A program made the position numbers and the translations under genes. From Neurospora crassa OR74A (lineage: Eukaryota; Ascomycota; Sordariomycetes; Sordariales; Sordariaceae), in the NCBI RefSeq assembly GCF_000182925.2, contig NC_026505.1:5394001-5458000 (forward strand): a stretch of 64,000 nt of DNA, in the 5' to 3' direction. How positions within the stretch are numbered: the stretch's first letter is position 1; each line of letters begins with the position of its first letter. Shown piece after piece: positions 24,521-35,100 of the stretch. Under the pieces are notes generated by a model. The model was given only the letters and a program-made list of their open reading frames with translations, was not told the DNA's origin and did no database searches.

Positions 24521-25149
24521 CCTGCGTACATCATTCTTTTGTACATCGTTATATAATTAATCGAAGTAAGTATTATATACCGAGGTATAATGATTGTTTA
24601 GTCGAAGTTATTTAGTTGAAATACTGGTAAAGCTACTAGACTATTGATAAATTTACATTAAATAAATACTTTACTAGCTAGTAAAATCTAATTTATTTTT
24701 ATACTCTACTCTATACTGTAATTAAATATAGTTTAGGTCGATAGAAGGTTAGCCGGTATAAATAGATCGAATATAATATTAAAGATATAAATCCTAATAT
24801 TAATACTTATTATTATTAGTATTATTAATTTAATAGTATTAATATAATACGTATAAATCGTAGTACTATTGCTAATAGTGTGTTCTAATGGATAAACTAG
24901 AGGGTAGAGCTTAATAAACTATTTTTAATAGTTGAAAATACATAAACCACAACTAGAATTATAAATAATGAGATTCTTAATTGGGGAGTTTGGATCTTGT
25001 ACCTTAAAAACTTATTAGTCTTTAGTAAAATTACGGTTCAAGTACTACAATTAATACGAATCTAAATAATTAAATGTATTTAATTTAACGCTAAAATTAA
25101 TTCTACGGATAAACTTCGCTATAAGTTCTAATAAAAACCCTAATCACTA

Positions 25150-26162
25150 CTAAGGGAGGCGAGGTTGAAATTGGTATTAAAATTAGTACTATTAAATAAT
25201 AAAGCTAATGTAACGGGGTTAGCTAATATAATATTAATATTACCCAACGCAGTTGTAATACTAATATTATACTTACGAACCTCCTCCTTATTAGGCTAAG
25301 TATTGGGCGCTTTATTAAATTTATACTACTAGTAAGTGGTAATTTTAGTAGAGCGGTAACGGCTATAAATATAGTAGATATAGTCCTTCTGGATAGTATT
25401 GTTACAAGTAAAGTATATAATTTTGTTCTTATTCCTTTTGTTCTTAGTAGAATCGTTATTATTACTAGTACTATTACCGGATTTATTAACATCCTTATTA
25501 TCCGCTTTATTATTATTATTAGTAGTCTTAATTTAAATAGTTAAATTAGTCTAATGGACTTCCGTATTATTAAAGGTAGAGAATTGAACTAATAATTTAT
25601 TAGTAGTGAGGGTATTCTTAGTTATATTGTTAACCTACAATTTAATATCGGTAGGGTAGTTATACTTAATTATATTATAGAAGTTAAGATACTTAATAGT
25701 ATTGTTGATAATTAGGCTACAATCGGTAATATATTTACGAATAAGTTTATATTAGTTTAAGAAGCTAGTTATAAAATTAAAGCTAGATTAACGAAGTCCT
25801 TGGTACTACTTAAGGATATCGCTGCGTACCTCGTTAGTAACTTTACTAATTATAGTTTTAATAAGGTTAAAGAAATATTTAGAATCCCTATTGGATTGGT
25901 TCTAGCTATTAATACGGAGGGTAGTTAAGACCTTATCGTTTTTAAGGGTAGTATTAATAATTTTAAACGTATAGACGCAATTAAACTTCTATTTCTTATA
26001 ATTATTAGGTTTAGTATTTTTATCGGGCTTAGCCACGGTCTTATAAACGTAGTCGTCAACCTCAGTAAACTCGAACTCGATACGTAAAGTACACTCCCAA
26101 TTGTCAATATTATTCTCGCTACGAAGGACTATAAACGAACCGCTATCGACAGTAGGTGCCAT
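25150..26162 (-). pseudogene. Copia gag remnant
   Basis: An ATG at 26162-26160, about 190 bp inside the element's 5' LTR, opens a minus-strand frame beginning MAPTVDSGSFIVLRSENN and then NWECTLRIEFEF, typical of Copia gag N-termini (x-NW-x-W-x-x-x-I). The frame holds several RIP-type stops (for example at former KQ and WQ codons). It lies in a different reading frame from the downstream integrase. Confidence 0.75.
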
Positions 26163-26349
26163 TATTGGTTGTTAACGACTCGAAGGTCGGTTGGTTGACG
26201 ATTCGAAGGTCGGTTAATTGCGCGCAACTCGAGGTCGGTTGCGAGTAGAGGGGTACGATAAAGAGGTTAATTCCCAGAATAACTAGTAGATCTCTTATCG
26301 ATTAATCGATTAATCGGTCGATTACGATAGCTTTAGAGGGTTTATAACC

Positions 26350-26512
26350 TGTGCGACGTATAAGGCAACGAAATAAAGCGATTGATGATGTGTGTATTGA
26401 GTTGCTAAAAGAAGAAAGAATCTGTGGAGAGGTCTGGAGGGCTAAAGACTAGCGAAGGCTGGGAGGCCGTGCGAGGGTGAATGGTGCCCAGAGTCACGTG
26501 CCTCCTCCAACA
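26350..26512 (-). repeat. Copia LTR, right copy (5' LTR in element orientation)
   Basis: 163 bp beginning TGTGCGACG and ending CTCCAACA, followed by CCTCT. It is less mutated than the left copy and is therefore closer to the ancestral LTR. Confidence 0.95.
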
Positions 26513-26517
26513 CCTCT
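26513..26517. repeat. Target-site duplication of the Copia element, right copy (CCTCT)
   Basis: Identical to 12722-12726. The presumed empty site read CTAGTCCTCTACACTAG. Confidence 0.92.
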
Positions 26518-27148
26518 ACACTAGTGTACTTGTTCCAACCCCACGCGGGGGAGCTGGAATCCTAGTGTAGTTAGTGTATGTACTATGTAGACCCCAGAGC
26601 GAGAGCGGGAACCCCAAGCCCAGGGTAGGTGGTCTTCCTTGTCCATGTTTCTATCAGATACTACCTACGTACACTACGACAACTCACCCATTAGAAACTT
26701 CAGCAGTTCCTATTTGAGTCTCGCTGTCCTTCTTCACCTTTGTCGCGTACAACGCCAGGCATTCCATGATTCGCCCAAGATGTCCGTCGACAATCTCACC
26801 TGCCTGCCTAGGTAACTTGAGGTTCCCCTCTCTTGTGCATCAATCTGCTGCGTGACAACAACGAAGGCGAATCCACCTGCTAATGCACGTCTCTCCGAGG
26901 TAAGAAAGAGACATAGCGCAATGTGGGAGATGGGACATGATGGGACGGATCGCGATCTTGGCTTCAGCTCCAGCTGTTCAGTTACCCCTCAGCGTCACAG
27001 CTTCGTAACAAAACGACAACTGACTGTCCTGCTTTTTCACCCAAACATCCAACACTAATCAAATCACAACAACAACAACAACAACAACCATCACCGGCAG
27101 CCATCTTCACAGACAGACGGACGGACGGACGGCCACCAACCTCTCAAG
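26518..27148. other. Intergenic: promoter and leader of the FluG-like gene
   Basis: Normal composition resumes immediately after the element. 26516-26570 holds an imperfect inverted repeat with perfect 9-bp CTACACTAG arms. The leader just before the start carries a (CAA)n run at 27067-27090 and (GGAC)n at about 27117-27132. No gene is seen. Confidence 0.5.
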
Positions 27149-29897
27149 ATGAACACAGCCTGGGTTGGTGCTCGCTCGTCGGCGACCCCCTCGCAACTTG
27201 ACGCTCTTGCTCGCGCCATCCGCATCACGCCCATCATCGACCACCATGCCCATCCTCTGCTGAAGCTCGAAGCCCTCGCCAAACACCCCCTCCTGTCCAT
27301 CACCTCCGAGGCACACAATGGAGATGGTGTCCACTCCGCCATCCACTCACTCCCCCATCTGCGTGCCGTCCGACAGCTGTCTGCAATGCTCAACTGCAAC
27401 AACACATGGGAGGATGTCGTCGCCGCCATTGAGCAGAAGCGCATCGATTCCCCCTTGGAATGGACCGCCCAGTGTCTGGACGGCATTGAGACATTGCTCC
27501 TCGACGACGGGCTCGACGACGGCGATGATGCCCAGGACATGGTCTGGCACAATGACTATACCCGCTCCGAGTGCAAGCGCATTGTGCGTATCGAAAAGGT
27601 GGCTGCCGACATCATCAAGAGGATTGGAAAGACCTGTGATGCTTCGCCAAGGACCGGCCAGGATGTCTTGAACGATGCCTACGACGATTGGATTGGCGAG
27701 TTGGACACCATCATCAACGAAGCCATTGACGATCCCAATGTGGTGGCCTTCAAGTCCGTAATCTGCTACCGTACCGGCTTGCAAGTCGCCAGCACCGTCA
27801 ACGAGGTCGAAGCTCGTGCTGCCTTTGCCGACATCATTTCCAATTTTGCCCTATTGGACTTTGCCAAGCTACAAGTGGCCGCTCTCAACGACTTGGTTGT
27901 TCACCGTACGGCCATGTTGATCCGCGATAGTCCTTCCAAGCAGAAGAAGCCTATTCAGTTCCATACCGGCTTGGGCGACAATGACATTATACTTGCCAAG
28001 TCATCCCCAGCCCATCTGCAGAACTTCATCCGCGCCTACCCAACTGTGCCCATTGTCCTCCTTCATGCGGGATATCCCTTTATGAGAGAAGTGGGTTATC
28101 TTGCCACTGTGTACGAGCATGTTTATGCGGATATCGGCGAGGTCTTCCCATGTGTTAGCGAAGATGGCCAGGAGCAGGTCTTACGACAGATTCTCGAGCT
28201 TTGCCCCTGGTCAAAGATCTTGTGGAGTACAGATGGGCACTGGTTCCCCGAGACCTACCTGCTTGCCGTCACCCAGATGCGTGAGGTGTTTACAACTGTG
28301 AGTTGGACAAATGTAGCGGCAGAAGACCAAGGCTAATAATGATCACCAGGTACTGACTAACTACGTTCGCAAAGGCCACATTGGCTACAAAGCCGCCATC
28401 GACCTCGCCCAGGACATCCTCTTCCGAAACTCCAATAAGCTCTACCATCTTGATATAGACTTTATGGAGCTCGATGAAGAGCCCGGTGCCGAGGTCGGAC
28501 CCTACGCAAGCGACCTTGAACTTTTCCAACTCTTCCTGAAGGACCAACCGCCTCCTGACTTTGTCCGTATATGCTGGAACGACTACACTGCAACCCCGCG
28601 AATGCGCATGATCCCCTTCCGCAAGTTCAAGACCTTGCTTGATCAAGGTCAGCCAACCGATATCTCCATCGCACAAGCCGTGTTTGGTCTCATTCAGAAC
28701 GATCATCTTGTCCCCTCCATCGCTCCTATTGGAGAGTATCGCCTGCACCCGGACTTTTCTTCGCTCCGCCCTGGTCCTACCGAGGGACATGTGAGCATGT
28801 ATGGCGAGTTCCGGGAGAAGTCTGGTGCCCCCGTTGCCCTGTGTCCCCGGTCACAACTGCAGAAGGCCGTTGACTTGGGCGCTCAGAACGGATTAACCTT
28901 CTTGCTTGGGTTCGAGATTGAATTCCTTTTGCTCGAAAGAGTAGAGGGTGCCGATACCTCGGCAACCCTGTCCTTGAATTCTTTGAATCCGTTCAAACAC
29001 CGCCCAGCAGAAGCCTCGGGTCGTTTCAGCACCTTGGTTACTGATGGCCACGCCTGGTCTGTGTCTCGCTACTTTGCCGACCCCAAGGTGGCCAACCTCT
29101 TGCGCGACATAGTTCATGCTCTCGACTCAATGGGCATCTACGTCGAGCAAATCCATGCCGAGTCCGCAACGGGCCAGTTCGAGCTCATCCTTCCTCCTTA
29201 CCCGCCCATCCAAGCCGTTGACACCCTCCTCCACACCCGCGATGTCATGTTTGCCCTCGCCACCGCTGCCGGCTACAAAGTCACTCTCCATCCCAAGCCC
29301 TTCCCAACCGCATGCGGCACCGCCTCCCACACGCACATGAGCATCTCCTCACCCGGCGGCGACAAGCCGGAAGTGTACGAACCCTTCTATGCTGGCATCC
29401 TCAAGCATCTTCGCGCCATCACCGCCTTCACCTACTCCAACCCCGCCTCCTTCGAACGCCTCAAAGACGGTGCCTGGGCCGGTGGCCGCTGGGTAACCTG
29501 GGGCACTCAGAATCGAGAGACCCCTCTCCGCAAAATCGAGGGCTCACACTGGGAGTTGAAAGCTATGGACGGCTTGGCCAACCCTTACCTCGCCATGGCT
29601 GCCGTGCTACTGTCTGGTATCCACGGGTACATGGAACGGGAGAAGTTAATCTGGGGAGACTGCGAGATTGATCCCGCGAAACTGACGCCCAATGATCGGG
29701 CGGAGTTGGAGGTGACGGACATGTTGCCTGCCAGCGTGGAGGAGGCATTGACAGCGCTGAAAGGGGATGAGAAGCTTGTCGAGTTTCTCGGACCGGAGGT
29801 GGTGGAGAGATATTGTGCTGTCAAGGAGTTTGAAATGGCTTTCTTGGCGGAGATGGGAGAGGAGGAGAGGAGGAACTGGATTATGGAGAGGTATTAG
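27149..29897 (+). CDS. fluG: FluG-like protein: amidohydrolase fused to a glutamine synthetase-type domain
   Basis: Exons 27149-28297 and 28350-29897 give 898 aa. The 52-bp intron (GTGAGT ... GGCTAAT ... ACCAG, phase 0) joins VFTT to VLTNYV. Residues about 20-390 form an amidohydrolase-2 domain with the metal-binding IDHHAH at 30-35, HTGLGDND and LLHAGYP. Residues about 430-898 form a type I/III glutamine synthetase fold, with EIEFLL, then HAESATGQFE, a HMSIS stretch and NRETPLR, which are the metal-, glutamate- and ATP-contact positions. This domain order and length match FluG of Aspergillus nidulans, which is needed for an early diffusible conidiation signal. Orthologues in Neurospora-type fungi have weaker developmental roles. 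There is no signal peptide, so it is expected to be cytosolic. Convergent with the invertase gene. Confidence 0.93.
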
Positions 29898-30734
29898 GGG
29901 ATCTTCTGAGTTCACGGAGGCGATGATCCGGTTGTTGTGTAGCTTACTGTGCAACCAGAGACATGTATCTCTCGGTAGTGGCGGAAGAATGCATTGAGAG
30001 AGAAAAAAAAGAACAGCCCAAAAGAGGATTAAATATAAGGACGATACTAAAACACCGAACGAGACAACAGCGGAAGTAAGCTGGATTATCACCGTTACAT
30101 ACACACAAATGTTGTGGCTCTTGAGGCAAGTCCTTCTTTAGATATCTCATCTTTTTGTCATTTTAACTCGCAAAATAGCACTTGGGAGGTAGAATCAGTG
30201 CAAACCGTGGCGAACAACTACTTAATCCTTACATATACCATCCTCCCATCCCCATCGTTAAATAAACCCATTTCCTTGATGACCACTCACCTCCGTCTGT
30301 TCAGGCCACTTCATTCCTTCCACCCAGCACATGCCCACGAAGCGCAATCGCTCCATGCCAAAATGCCCTGTACATTGGGGATTACCTCCCTTCTCCAGAT
30401 TATCTATTCTTGTCAAAGATTTCCACCCCGGCCCTGATTGAATCACGAACGGTGGTCAATGGCATCATAGCACAAACACCAAAACGTACATGGTAGCACT
30501 CATCTCCTTTCAATTATTCTATGGCAGAAATCCAGAAGTATGTATAATTTCAAGTATCGACACTCTGTATACAGATATGTGCCCATCATTGACATACGTC
30601 TAATCATACATCATTACATAACAGCTAATAAGCTACAAGAGAACATTGAAATAACAACCCGGCTCTTTTCCCAAAACCTTTCACACACCTCCCCGACCGT
30701 CTACATTATGTACGTTTTCTTTCTAACTTTTTAG
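29898..30734. other. Intergenic between two convergent genes
   Basis: This is the shared 3' region of the FluG-like and invertase genes. It is moderately AT-rich with several AATAAA/AAATA-like strings on both strands (for example near 30030 and 30255) that could serve polyadenylation. No gene is seen. Confidence 0.5.
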
Positions 30735-32822
30735 TTATTCCCAAGCAGACCCCATGGGCGTCAGAACAATATCATCAAAGACAGTCTTCTTGCCTCCATC
30801 GCTGGTGATCCTAATGTTCTTGGACTCCTGGTAGCGCGGGAACACCCTGACAGTCATGGCGGTTCCATCACCCACAAACACCTCGATGCTCGAGCGATCA
30901 ATCAGGATATCCAGCGACAGACGGTTGTCAGCCGGCTTAGCAATGGTGGCCTCCCACGTACCAGCCTGACCGTATCCGGCGTTCATGGTGTCAATGGTCA
31001 ACGACCGGTTGGCAAAGTTGTACACAAGCGAAGTAGACTCGGCACCGGAAGCAAACAGCTCAATGGTGAAGGCCGGCGCATCGCTAGCGGCCAAGTCGAC
31101 AGTAGCCTGCAGACGCGCCGTGTCGGTGAATCCAACCTCGTAGGTTCCAAACACGTCCGTCTGACCAAGCGACTTGGCAGGGCCGCTCGCCAAGAGGGAC
31201 ACTTCCTCGACGGGCTTCTGGCCGAGCCCGCCGTCTTCACGGATGAAGAGCTCGCGCATGATGGACTGCGTGCCGGCCCAGCCGTTGACCCTGCTAGGCC
31301 ACTTGGTCGTGTTCCAGTTGTTGATCCACGTGACGGCCAGGTTGCGGCCGGCGTCGTCGACGAACCACTGCGTCGCGTAGCTGTCGGGGCCAGAGTCGAA
31401 CAGGCCCAGCTTCTCGGAAACAAAAGTGGTGCCGTTGAAGGAGCCGACTTCGTACCACCCCTTGAACCCCTTGTCTTGGCCGTAGAAGAGAACCCACTTG
31501 TCGTCAATGGGGAAGAAGTTGGGGCACTCCCACATGATGCCCCGGCTGCCGTCGCCTTGGTGCAGCACGCCGACGTACTCCCAGGAGAGGAGCTCGGAGG
31601 AGGATGGGCCGGTGGACTTGTACAGCTGGACGTTGCCGGTGTGGCCGTCGCCGGAACCGACGACCATCTTCCAGTTGTTGGCGGTGGGGTCCCAGAAGAC
31701 CTTGGGGTCACGGAATCCGGCGGAAGAGGTGGGAGGCGCCTCGGCCACGATGGGGTTGCCGCTGTAGAGGTCGAAGTGGATGCCGTCGGAGCTGACGGCC
31801 GAGGAGACGACTTCGGGCACGGCGTGCGGGTGGTAGGTGACGTTGGTGGCGTCGGTGTAGATGAGTTGCAGCGCACCCGTGTCTTGGTTCTTGACGGCGC
31901 TGCCGGTGTAGCGCCCGCTGGTGTCCTGCGTGTTGTTGACATACGGCGGGGTCAAGGCAACGGGCAGGTCCCTCCAGTGTACGGCGTCAGTGCTCTCGGC
32001 GTGCGACCAGTACATGGGACCCCAAAGAGGGGCGACGGGGTTGTACTGGTTGAAGAGGTGGTATTTGCCGCCCCACTGGATCAGGCCGGCAGGGTCGTTG
32101 ATCCAGCCCTGGTAGGGAGTGTAGTGATATTGGGGACGGGTCGGGTCAACTGCGTAGCGGGAAGCCGCTGAGAGAGCGGTCAGGTTCTTGGAGGTGGGCT
32201 GATTGCTCTGGCCAAGGATGTTGAAAGTGTGAGGGCCGTCCTTGAGGGCGTCGCAGCCGGTTCGGACGTCGTCCAAGCTGATGTGGCCAGTGGTGCTGGT
32301 ATCGACCACAACCAAGTAGACGTTCTGGCCGGCGTAGGCACTGGTGTCCCAGACGATGCGGATGAGGGCCTCGTCGTTGGTGGCGGTCTGGCTGAACAAG
32401 AGGGAGCCGTCTTTCTCCAGGACAAGTCCCACGTAGAGATTGGCGGGATCATAGTTGCCGCCGATCAGGAAACTCATGACGGAGCTTGCCTTGAAGGTGC
32501 TGGAGCGGAGTGTCCCAGTGGCAGCTTCGCCATCTTGCAGATTTGTTGAGAGGAACTGCTTGCCGACTTGGTTGAACGGGCCGCTCCCTAGCTGCGAGGA
32601 GGCAGCTGTGGTGACAGAGGATTTGCCAAAGGCTGTTCCATTAACGACTGTCCAGCCCGACAGATCGCCAGTTTCGAAGCTGGGGTTCTTGGGGCCTGGG
32701 TATTGCTGCCTTTGGCATTCTTGTGTACGAGGCAGGACGGAAGCCGTGGTACCATCAGGGAGGACCGAGGCTAACGACAGCAAGCCAACAAGGGCGTTTT
32801 TGTATGGCGTTGTTTTTGTCAT
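30735..32822 (-). CDS. inv: Secreted invertase, glycoside hydrolase family 32 (beta-fructofuranosidase)
   Basis: A single exon of 695 aa on the minus strand with a hydrophobic N-terminal signal (KNALVGLLSLASVLPDG). Residues about 36-200 form a beta-rich module starting NPSFETGDLSGW, seen ahead of the catalytic domain in several fungal fructan hydrolases. The GH32 five-blade propeller follows: nucleophile D243 in WINDPAG, transition-state Asp in FRDPK and acid/base Glu in WECPNF, then a C-terminal beta-sandwich containing DRSSIEVFVGDG. All catalytic residues are present, so the enzyme should hydrolyse sucrose outside the cell. A GTGGGG at 32951-32956, about 130 bp upstream, fits the CRE-1/CreA SYGGRG site and agrees with known glucose repression of invertase. 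A TATTAAA lies about 105 bp upstream. Confidence 0.95.
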   Translation of the reverse strand: MTKTTPYKNALVGLLSLASVLPDGTTASVLPRTQECQRQQYPGPKNPSFETGDLSGWTVVNGTAFGKSSVTTAASSQLGSGPFNQVGKQFLSTNLQDGEAATGTLRSSTFKASSVMSFLIGGNYDPANLYVGLVLEKDGSLLFSQTATNDEALIRIVWDTSAYAGQNVYLVVVDTSTTGHISLDDVRTGCDALKDGPHTFNILGQSNQPTSKNLTALSAASRYAVDPTRPQYHYTPYQGWINDPAGLIQWGGKYHLFNQYNPVAPLWGPMYWSHAESTDAVHWRDLPVALTPPYVNNTQDTSGRYTGSAVKNQDTGALQLIYTDATNVTYHPHAVPEVVSSAVSSDGIHFDLYSGNPIVAEAPPTSSAGFRDPKVFWDPTANNWKMVVGSGDGHTGNVQLYKSTGPSSSELLSWEYVGVLHQGDGSRGIMWECPNFFPIDDKWVLFYGQDKGFKGWYEVGSFNGTTFVSEKLGLFDSGPDSYATQWFVDDAGRNLAVTWINNWNTTKWPSRVNGWAGTQSIMRELFIREDGGLGQKPVEEVSLLASGPAKSLGQTDVFGTYEVGFTDTARLQATVDLAASDAPAFTIELFASGAESTSLVYNFANRSLTIDTMNAGYGQAGTWEATIAKPADNRLSLDILIDRSSIEVFVGDGTAMTVRVFPRYQESKNIRITSDGGKKTVFDDIVLTPMGSAWE

Positions 32823-32950
32823 GTTTGGAAGAATGGGGAGAAGACTCTAGAAAGATGGGAGAAAGAAGCTGCTATGGAGAGAGGAGGTAAGACAGACGAT
32901 CTTGATGAGGCGTTGAGCCTCACTTTAATACTAGTGAGATGGTCCCCCCC

Positions 32951-32956
32951 GTGGGG
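32951..32956 (+). promoter_or_regulatory. Candidate CRE-1/CreA site upstream of invertase
   Basis: GTGGGG matches the SYGGRG consensus of the fungal carbon-repressor. A single short site arises often by chance, so support comes only from its position upstream of a sucrose-degrading gene. Confidence 0.35.
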
Positions 32957-34783
32957 AAGCCACAGAAAACGAGCTATGACGGATTCGATCCCAAGTCCGA
33001 TCCCCATCCCAACTTTGTCTGTCAACCCACGTTGTGTGCGGCGTTGCCCGTCATGGGCTAACCCTCATGAGCCTGGCGCTGTCTCTCCTGATCGGGAAAC
33101 CAAGTCACGACTAACATGGCTCGGCCAATGTTAGCGCGGATGCCGATTGGCTTGATTGCCCGGTGTCGGCCCGGGGACAGCATCTTACCCCGAAGTCTCT
33201 CCGTCTCTTCCCCACACCGCTGAGGAGGTCCTCGCTTACTGTCAGCGATGCTGCGGTACCTTTGTCCATCCATCGGTGAGTTCGAAGTACTCGAGTTACG
33301 ACTGGTGACTAGGGGATGTTATGAGGACTGGCTCTTTTGGTCCTTCGTGGCAGTACCGTATACACTACAAAAAAGGGGCCAAAAAAGGGGGGGAAAGAAA
33401 ACAGACAAAAAAAAGAAAATAAATCAAAATAAATTCAAAAACAAAACACCAACGTAACGACAAGCGATCATCCCAAACAGTTGTCAAGCTTACGAGTCTT
33501 GGAGTTCTTGGAGGCTCGGCCAAGGGACCGAACAAGCGCCGAAAAATCCACAAAGATCAGCTTGGTCGACGACGGTAAACGAAGCCGAAAGGTTGCGCTT
33601 CGAGTGCAAAATGTTTCTCAAATTCCATTGCCGTGGTCCGCAGCTAGTCTTGGCGTGGTAAAATGCGGGCAGAGAGTGGAGGAAGGCGGGGCCCCAGAAT
33701 GGGGTTGCGGGGATTTTGGTTCTCGAAGGGTGGCTGGAACGTTGGCTTGTGTAACCAATGAGGTGTGATTTTGAGTCAAGTCCGTGCACGAGTGCGAATA
33801 GTGTATATCCAATCAAGTTCACCAAAATGCAATACGTCGGATTGAGTTTTTAGCTGTACACTGAATGACAAATGATGGCCAAGTTCACGTACTGACTTCC
33901 ATTGCCCTCACTTGTGTGCGTGTGTGTGTGCGTGTGAAAACTCGGCGGGCATGAGCCAAATAGGGGCTTTAAGAGAATACGAACAATCCAACCGTGACAA
34001 CAAAATCCAGCATCGGTGTGCTGTGCCAAGTATGTATATACCTTCACTCCAGTTGAGGCGACAAGTCTGGACTTTGGCAGTGGTGTGGTCCGTCAGGGGG
34101 TGGTGGCCATGTGACCACAAAACGCTTGCCCAGGGTGCAGGACCCACCAACAGGCTTACCGTACAAAAGTGTACGCTACCAAACTACGGCCCTGGCAGTC
34201 GGCTTGCACAAGCCATCGGTGTTGTGTAATGTATACTACACTACATACGCAAGCCCAAAACGTGATGTGGTAGCATTCATCAAAAAGTCGGTTCAAGAGA
34301 GAAAAATGAAGCTAACCAGTCATGGGCGCCCCTGTTAAGGGACCAGTCTAATTGCCCGAAGATTCCGAATCCACGTGACCCCCAGAGCAGGGCAGAGCAA
34401 AGCTCCGTCCTCGGACCCGAACTCCTTCCCGTTTTTGGTAGTTGTGAATAGCCTCATATCCGCCCTTTCCTGAGCTATATAACGTAACTTTCTCCCCAAT
34501 GTCCATTTCTACCCGTTCATGCTTCTTCAACTCTTTCAACAGTGTCACATCCACTTCTTCACTTGCTGTTACTGGCGACCACTGCAGCCTACCCCGATCT
34601 CTCTATAATCCATATGCAACTTCCTCTTCACCCCTTTTTGTTGACATGGTCAACTTTATAAGTCCATGGTGAATGGCTACCGTGGACCACTTACGGTCTG
34701 AACCATGCTGGTTGAGACTTTGAATGTGTGTTGTCTCTGTTGGTCTCCCACACCTAGTCCCCAACCTTGAACCGTTTTTTGGG

Positions 34784-34853
34784 CTCTTCCTCACTCTCTC
34801 ATTCTTTTATCCGTTCTTCCTCACCCTCTCATTCTTTTATCCGCTCTTCCTCC
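34784..34853. repeat. 30-bp tandem repeat, two copies plus a partial third
   Basis: Unit CTCTTCCTCACTCTCTCATT... ending TTTTATCCG. Copies at 34784-34813 and 34814-34843 differ at two positions, and CTCTTCCTCC at 34844-34853 starts a third. Confidence 0.85.
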
Positions 34854-35100
34854 TTGACCTGGTAACAGAACCCCGGGCCTTGCAGGTCTTGGTGACTGCA
34901 GCGCAGTCAGGGCATGGTGATTAGGGGCATTAGACTGGTCCGTACATACTCCACTTTCCTTAAGCCGAAGGTATCGAAAGTCACCCGTATAATTACCGTA
35001 ATTACAAAACATATGGCCAGCATATGGTTGACATATGTCAATATTAACGATTCACATTCACATGCGGGGGCCTCTCACCGGCCCCCTACACCCCCGGAGC

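Larger units (their letters stand above)
12727..26512 (-). mobile_element. Copia (Ty1-type) LTR retrotransposon, RIP-inactivated and split by a nested Gypsy element
   Basis: The ends are two 163-bp direct repeats beginning TG and ending CA (TA in the mutated left copy), flanked by a CCTCT duplication. Removing the nested element and its 5-bp duplication leaves about 5.5 kb, a usual Copia size. Translating the minus strand by eye gives, in order from 26162 downwards, a gag-like start, integrase, reverse transcriptase and RNase H. Integrase precedes RT, which defines Copia. Coding remains are full of TAA/TAG stops created by C-to-T changes on both strands. The interior is extremely rich in TA dinucleotides. 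The element cannot be active. Confidence 0.95.

Noticed and set aside
25223-25492. 89-aa minus-strand hydrophobic frame in the RIP block
   Set aside because: It lies in the wrong frame relative to Copia gag. The Ile/Leu richness is produced by TA-rich RIP sequence.
31476-32171. 231-aa plus-strand frame
   Set aside because: Antisense to the invertase coding region, Val/Gly-rich shadow composition, no homology features.
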